Source of the DNA: Viola odorata
Taxonomy: Eukaryota; Streptophyta; Magnoliopsida; Malpighiales; Violaceae
Direction of reading: 5' to 3'
Length of the DNA stretch: 64,000 bases
Assembly: GCA_963691705.1 (NCBI GenBank)
Contig: OY829539.1
Coordinates: 60,300,327 to 60,364,326 of the forward strand
Shown here: positions 58,236 through 64,000 of the stretch, in pieces
Numbering within the stretch: position 1 is the first letter of the stretch
Layout: the number at the start of each line of letters is the position of its first letter
Translations under genes and position numbers: made by a program
The notes under the pieces: generated by a model
What the model was told of the DNA's origin: nothing
Seen by the model: only the letters and a program-made list of their open reading frames with translations
Database searches by the model: none

Positions 58236-59416
58236 TCAAGTAAAATTCCAACACAAATAGTAAGGAAATATGAGTGCGGAAATAGAATGTAAAAACACAA
58301 GGATATATAGTGGTTCCAATTCCTCAATGAATTGTACTCCACTACCTAAGAGCTTCACCCTTAGGATTTTGAACAACGAACACTTCGTTATTTACCTTGA
58401 GTTTTTACGGGTTCAACTCAAACCTCACACCTTGGTTTTTCCGGGCTCAACCAATAAACCTATCACCTTGGTTTTTGCGGGCTTAACCAATAAACCTTAC
58501 ACTTGGTTTTTGCTAAGGGCTCAACCAACAAACCTTACACTTGGTTTTTGCTAAGGCTCAACCACAACCTATCACAATCAAGATTACTTGACAAGAGAAA
58601 TGTTAAATGGCAACACAAATTGGTGTACAAATAAACTATGTATGATTCAATAATCAACACCAATAAATGAACAAGAATACCTCAAAGTTACCTCAAGAAG
58701 AAACCCAAAACAAGCTGGACAAAGTGACGCAAGAAGGATTGAAATCGTTGTGAAAATACTTGCGTTGTAAAAACTGATTTTGTAAGCTTGTAAAAGTAAT
58801 TTAGTGTTTGGAAGTTTGTAAGAGCTTTCTTGTTTCTTGTTATTTAGTAACTTATCTTAGATGAGTATTTATAGTGTCAAATGAGTAGAGGCTCATCCAT
58901 GAAGGAGCCAAAAACTAGCCGTTTGCTACAGTGAAAAATATAACCGTTGCTACAGTGAAAAACTATCCGTTGCTACAGTGAGTCTATCCGTTGCTACAGT
59001 GAAACTATCCGTTGCTACAGTAAGTCTATCCGTTGCTACGGTGAAACTATTCGTTCCCGTTGCTACAGTAAGACTTCTCATTGCTACAGTGAGTTTATCC
59101 GTTGCTACAGTGAAACTCTCCGTTGCTACAGTGAAATCAAAAACTCTTTTTCCAAAATTTATTTTTCGTGTAAAAAATCTTTTGACACTTTTCTTGAGGT
59201 ATAATTGAACATAAATCAAGTGTTAACTAGAATCATACTTACATGTTTATAGCCCTAATGTACACTTGATCTTGAGCTTGCGAATAATAGATTTGTTGCC
59301 TCTTTTGTTTGTTCGTCGCAAACTACACACACTTTAACTTAAAATTGCATTAGTATAGTAATTAGTTTGTGTGTCTTAAATCATCAAAATAAGAGTAAGT
59401 TGCCCTTGGGCTAACA
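58236..59416 (-). repeat. 5' LTR of the copia-like element (3' end truncated)
   Basis: 1,181 bp, includes the same GTTGCTACAGTGA minisatellite at about 58917-59135; lacks the terminal 33 bases seen in the 3' LTR. Confidence 0.88.
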
Positions 59417-59421
59417 GGAGG

Positions 59422-60560
59422 ATTGCTAAAAAAAAGATTCACTATAGCGTACTCACTGAACACATTTGCTGGTAGATGTTGAAGCATCCGGTAGGGATTG
59501 GCGGTTGAGAAAAGCATGGCCGTAACGCCTCAGAGTAAGAATGGCGGGTGTGCTAAAAGGGTGTGGCAAAACGGGTAAGTTGACGGGTAGATAAACGAGT
59601 CAATATATATAAACTAGTTATAATCCCATATAAATATGGTTGAACGGAACAAGTGTAAAATTGCCTCCACTGGGTGTGCAAGCGTTCTTTGAGTAGACTA
59701 TCGAGTATCGAACATTTTTAGAGATGGGCTGCACAGAAGCAACTTGAATGAGAAAGAGTAGACCCTTACTTAGATAAATAGGTAAACATGATAGAGGACC
59801 AAATATGCCCCTGACCCTTTGCACTTGTGGGTTTCGGCCCTAATAATTGTAAATTATAATGCTAAAAAAATTAAGTGTTGGGAATGATTTTAAAGTAGAT
59901 AATTGTTAGAAAAGATAAAAAAAAAGAGGATATCTAATTTATAGGTTTAATTGTTTGAGTTTAGAGTTTGATTTTCTAATTATTTTGGATATATTTTTTT
60001 TAATAATCAAGGGTGAAACCCTACATAAAAAGATTATAATTTTATTTGATCCAGTGTCATCTGGGTTGACCCGCCCCATTAACAATAAGGAAGCTACTAT
60101 TTTTATATCATAAAGTTTAATTTGAAAAAAAATGGAAAAAATTAATAAATTAAATTTAAGGTGTGGAAATAAAAGTGAGTACTATCTTCCGTTATTGAGC
60201 ATTTTTAATAGAAGGTTACATGCCTTGCCCTTGATCGAACCGTTCATTAAATGTCTCTATATATGTCTATTTTACATCATGATGTGATTGATTATTTTGT
60301 TAATTTTTATTTATGTTTTGTTGTTGTAACTAATTTTATATAATTTTTGTTTTTTTAAATATTGCTAATGCTATTAATGATTATGATGGATTTAATTATT
60401 AAAATACCAATTTTAAATTCATTACCTATTTTAGTTTGATTAATGTTTAATGCTTAATCTAGTTTTGTTTGAATTTAAATAAATAAATAACATTTATTCT
60501 TTTTTTAAAATAATTAAAAAATAGACCGAGCACTACGGGTAATTATGAAATGGAGAGTCT
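59422..60560. other. AT-rich stretch between retrotransposon and PRD1 remnant
   Basis: A possible tiny minus-strand exon (about 59517-59463, MLFSTANPYRMLQHLPANVF with a GTGAGT donor) has no partner exon. Otherwise no feature was recognised. Confidence 0.35.
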
Positions 60561-62267
60561 ATCTAATGTTTAGTTCATTGGTCGATATACTTTTGGGAGA
60601 TGATTCTGGGCAACCCATTAGAGATGCTCCTTCAAATCTTCCTACCGATCCTATTGATTTGCTATTTCTTCTAGGGCAGAAGAGCTCCAATAACACGTTA
60701 CTGTTTTCTTGCCAATCTGCGGTTTTGCTAATTTTACACGCTAGTGCTTTGTATAATGACAGGTAATTTCCTCCAGTCTTTTGTCTGTGTATGCATGAGC
60801 AACCAACATTTGTAACATATATTTCCTCTTTTTGTTGGTATCATGTATGTCAGGCTTGCAGATGAGAAGTCCGTGTTGGCATCTTTCGAGCAATATATTC
60901 TTGTCAACAGTAATAATTTCTTATGTGGGATCAGTGACACATCAAAGATTGTCCAACTGGTGAATCTGTATTGCCTGTGTCGAGCTGTTGCCAAGGTGAA
61001 TCACCAGATCCCATACAGTCCAGAAGCTGAAAGGATCCTCTTTCATCTAGTAACTGAAAATGAGTGGGACTTGTCTTCTTCAAGGATTCATTTGGTCTAA
61101 TTGAAGTGGCTGTTTCAACAAGAAAAAATCAGCAAATCGTTGTCTTACCAAATCCTGAAGTTCTGCAAGGGCAATGGCTCAAAGGGGAACCAAATAACTA
61201 GCCCAGGGAAAAATAGTCACACTATAAACTTGCAAGAGAACCAGCAGCAGCATGACATAATATGAGTAATAAATATCTTGACAACAGCTGCTAACATCTC
61301 TCCAGCCGCATCAGACCAACTATGTATGGATGGCATAGGAAATGCAATTCAGACGATTTGTTATAATCCTATTCCTTTTTGTTAATCCTCACGTGATAAT
61401 ACTGTCCGCTTTGGGCCAACTTTCTGACCTCACGGTTTTTTAGGCTCCCTTTCAGATTGATCACGGCCCAAGCCCAAAAGGCCTCATCACGGGGATCCCC
61501 CACATTTATATTCACATTTCACACCACTTTTCTTTCCGATGTGATATTAGTTTGCCTTTCAACCAACACTTTTGGATCCCCACAGATATTCATGGCGCTG
61601 TCACGATTGATGTTTAGTATTCTGCGTGCACCCTGGAACATTTAGAGATGTTGAAGCTTGGGTTGACTATGAAGGTGAGCATCTAAACTTATTCAGACAT
61701 TTTGATAATTTCAGAGAAATTAACATACTTTCGTTTCATTCTCTAGTTGATGGATAGCCTGATCCCCGCAGCAGCTGCAAAAAGCTGGTCCGAGGAAGGC
61801 CTACGAGTAGTTGCCATTTTTTCCTTGATTTTGCACCTGTCTACCCAAAAATCATTGTTAGAAGCTTCAAAAACCATACTTTTCAATACTTCACTGGCGT
61901 CTATACTCAACAGCATGATCCATGGAGCCTGTTCAAAGGGACCTGCCTTGTTTGATTATGATGAGGGAACAGGCACAGGAGAAAACCTGATATTTGTGCT
62001 TTCGTTATATTATTTCTCTTTAAGAAGGTAATTGCTGTTTTTATTAATTATAACAGCACGGTTTCAGGATTTCATTCTGACTTCTCTATTCTCACAGTTT
62101 ACAAGCTCTGCTGCCTGGGGCTGTGGATTGGCAAAATTTACTTAATCCATCAACTAGGAAGCAGCCACTTCCAATGATCAGCATCTACTGCGACGACTTG
62201 TGTAGGCTATTGCATTTTGGCTCTCCATCAGTAAAGCTTGTTTCTTCATCCTGTCTCTTGGAGTTCA

Positions 62268-63246
62268 TGATACGATCCAACCTCCTTTGTAAGGGAGTTT
62301 GAATCTATGTTTGAAGGAGGATATAGCTTAGAGTTGTGACACAAGACAGATTGGGAGATGGAAGGAAATAGGATGGAAGATGGAGTATAAGTGCAGCGGA
62401 AATGGATGATAAGGAAAGGGATGAATGGAAAGGGTTGAGTTTTGATTGGAGTTGGATGGATTGATGATGGTACACTTGATTGAACACAGATTGAAAGCAC
62501 AAAGGAACACTTGATTAATGCTTGAGAACACACTTGAATTACAGAAAAGGAAACAACAACAAATCACTCAATAACACTCTTGGATCAAGCCTTGGTGATA
62601 GGCTAGAGGAAGAACTCTCTCTAGCTTTTCACTTGGCAATAATCTGAACAATAAGACTAGCTTGATGTTCTACTTATAGAAAAAAAATACAATAAAATAT
62701 CATAAGTGGGGAGCATTACAGCTCACAAAGAACTCTCCAAATCAGGGGCAAAACGCTATGGCGTTTTGGGAGCGTTTTGCCACTGGACTCACGTTAATCC
62801 TAGCTCGTTCAAACTGCGCGCTAAAATGTCGACGACCATAACTTTTGATCCACCCGTCCGATTGGCCTGAAACTTGTCCCAAATGAAAGCTAACATCTTG
62901 AAGTTTCCATTAAGACTTTGTTCGATCCAATCCGACTCCATTTGCTTGTCCATCTGATCATGAAGATATAGCGTTTTGCCACTGAAAAGTTGGGCGTCAA
63001 AGCTGAGGCAAAACGCTATGGCGTTTTGGGAAAAACGCTATAGCGTTTTGCTACTGGAATGTTTGCTTCAGCTCACTTTTGGAACAATGCACGAGTAGTA
63101 TCAAGGCTCGATCTTCATGCTTAGGTATTGTCTTGTTCAATTCTCTTTCGATCCACATGGTAAGCTTCTTGGCCATGCTCCTTGTGATTGGTCCTCTTGA
63201 TAGAATATCCTTGTCTTCAAGCTTTAAGGGTAGTGTGATCGTATCA
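62268..63246 (-). mobile_element. Solo LTR inserted in a PRD1 exon
   Basis: Runs TGATACGATCC...TGATCGTATCA (TG...CA with an 11-base inverted end) and is flanked by a perfect 5-bp duplication GTTCA (62263-62267 and 63247-63251). Removing it plus one GTTCA restores the reading LLEF-ITRLSEQ. A minus-strand CTATAAGTAG box near 62670 suggests transcription on the minus strand. Contains AAAACGCTATGGCGTTTT palindromes. Confidence 0.93.
62750..63055. repeat. AAAACGCTATGGCGTTTT palindromes within the solo LTR
   Basis: CAAAACGCTATGGCGTTTTG at about 62751 and again at about 63008, followed by AAAAACGCTATAGCGTTTTG at about 63032. Isolated AGCGTTTTGCCACTG half-sites lie near 62770 and 62970. Confidence 0.85.
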
Positions 63247-64000
63247 GTTCATCACAAGATTATCAGAACAAATAGAGAGAAAACAAGAGGAACTAAAATG
63301 CCCCACTTCTTATCTATTGTCCCTGGTGGCTATATTAGAAGGCATGATATTTTACAGTGACATTCAAGTGTCTACGAACTGCAGTCTCTGCCTATCGATG
63401 ATTTTCGGATGGGAAAAGTTGGACATGAAGGAGGCAAAGCTCATATCAAAACATACTTGGTGCCGGCTTATTGTAGAAGAGATGGCAATGTGTCTGGCTA
63501 CTCCCAGTTTACCATCAAAAGCTTTCAGTAATCAGCACAAACCTGGAGTTCATGTGACAGTTTCATTGCTGAAGCTTCAAAAGTGTCCTCAATGGACGAG
63601 CACCGTATTCGACGATCCCTGCATTTCTGGTATAATCAGAAACCTGGCACCCAGTAATGTCAGCTCTGAAATGGTGCTTCTATTTCGAGAGTTACTAAAC
63701 TCTGGATTCTTAAAGGATGAGCATGTGACTGGCTTAAATCGGACTTCAGGTACACCATTGTTTCTGCTCCTTTACATCTCTTTAGTCTACTGCAATCAAA
63801 AGTAGAAACTAAAATCTCTTTAGTCTAACGTAAACAATAGTGGTTCTTTAGGCTCCAATCTTTAGGCACTTGCTGCAAAAATTCCTTAATTGTAGTATTT
63901 GGTAAGTGGGAAAGTTTCATTAGCAAAATGGGATTCCACCAATTTATGGTTTTCTTTATTTTGCAGGAATGCAGGAAGCGGATGTATGCAGGAGATTCTC

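Larger units (their letters stand above)
54265..59416 (-). mobile_element. Non-autonomous Ty1/copia-like LTR retrotransposon with gag-like ORF
   Basis: Minus-strand element with 5' LTR 59416-58236 and 3' LTR 55477-54265, TGTTAGCCC start and ...TTTTATCA end, flanked by perfect GGAGG duplications (54260-54264 and 59417-59421). A PBS-like TGGTAGCGGAGCTTGG follows the 5' LTR. PPT AAAAAGGGGGAGAT precedes the 3' LTR. CCCCCCTCTAGG near the LTR end and the gag type are SIRE/Maximus-like. The 5' LTR lacks the last 33 bases (CCTATTCACCCCC to the end). No RT or integrase was found. Confidence 0.9.
60577..64000 (+). pseudogene. PRD1: PRD1-like meiotic recombination initiation gene, broken 3' part
   Basis: Exon pieces: about 60577-60762, 60854 to about 61380, about 61586-61674, 61747-62027, 62098-62267 joined to 63252-63749, and from 63967 on. 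They read LPTDPIDLLFLLGQKSSNNT, NHQIPYSPEAERILFHLVTE, LIPAAAAKSWSEEGLRVVAI, LLPGAVDWQNLLNPSTRKQP and IFGWEKLDMKEAKLISKHTW, conserved blocks of PRD1, a plant protein needed for meiotic double-strand breaks. Lesions: in-frame TAA (61098-61100) where relatives continue into LKWLFQQEK; a frameshift near 61630 before FRDVEAWVDYE; a 979-bp solo LTR within an exon. N-terminal exons are absent; 3' end lies outside the window. Splice sites are mostly preserved, so decay is recent. PRD1 identity rests on recalled family motifs. Confidence 0.75.

Noticed and set aside
61440..61585. Open frame with GGCCCAAGCCCAAAAGGCC near the PRD1 exons
   Set aside because: It corresponds to an intron or repeat segment between PRD1 exon pieces; the GCCCAAAAGGCC phrase is a common plant repeat, not coding.

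Overview
This window is nuclear DNA of a flowering plant, most likely a eudicot. The genes are split by GT-AG introns with AT-rich interiors and belong to plant families (PPR, B3, FAR1-like, a plant-type GP210). A captured rDNA piece carries the angiosperm ITS1 core motif. Species cannot be fixed from the sequence. One 200-base N gap (36292-36491) marks an assembly join.

Layout. At 1-982 (minus) lies the 5' half of a PPR gene that runs off the window. Positions 2150-13230 hold a direct duplication of a small B3-domain gene (3059-3409 and 12347-12697, both open). It is separated and modified by Stowaway-type, foldback, Harbinger-like and hAT elements. The Harbinger-like element at 3626-7778 carries exon pieces of three unrelated genes on one strand (a JMJ17-like histone demethylase, GDP-L-galactose phosphorylase, TFIIB). 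Positions 15359-16754 hold a second Harbinger-like element with a nested Mutator-type MITE. At 19002-34627 (minus) is a nearly complete, phase-consistent 36-exon GP210 nuclear-pore gene. Its last exon is capped by an hAT insertion, and its conserved tail lies frameshifted beyond that insertion.

From 35129 to 43740 are the last two exons of a GPAA1 pseudogene. Their 7.6-kb intron holds a 6.4-kb Mutator-like element with a perfect 9-bp target duplication, a FAR1-like transposase, a 152-bp tandem array, an ITS1/5.8S rDNA fragment and a nested solo LTR. A second, smaller Mutator-type element lies beside it. Immediately downstream is a very young non-autonomous LTR retrotransposon (43830-50193). 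Then come an hAT with captured sequence (50950-53016) and a minus-strand Ty1/copia-like non-autonomous retrotransposon with a gag-like ORF and no pol (54265-59416). The window ends in a decayed copy of the meiotic gene PRD1 (60577-64000), interrupted by a solo LTR inside an exon.

The genes do not form a pathway. The unifying theme is transposon activity: almost every gap between genes can be resolved into elements with identifiable ends and target-site duplications, which allows their order of arrival to be read. GP210 looks like the only large gene likely still to be expressed. The PPR gene and the two B3 genes are also open as far as visible.
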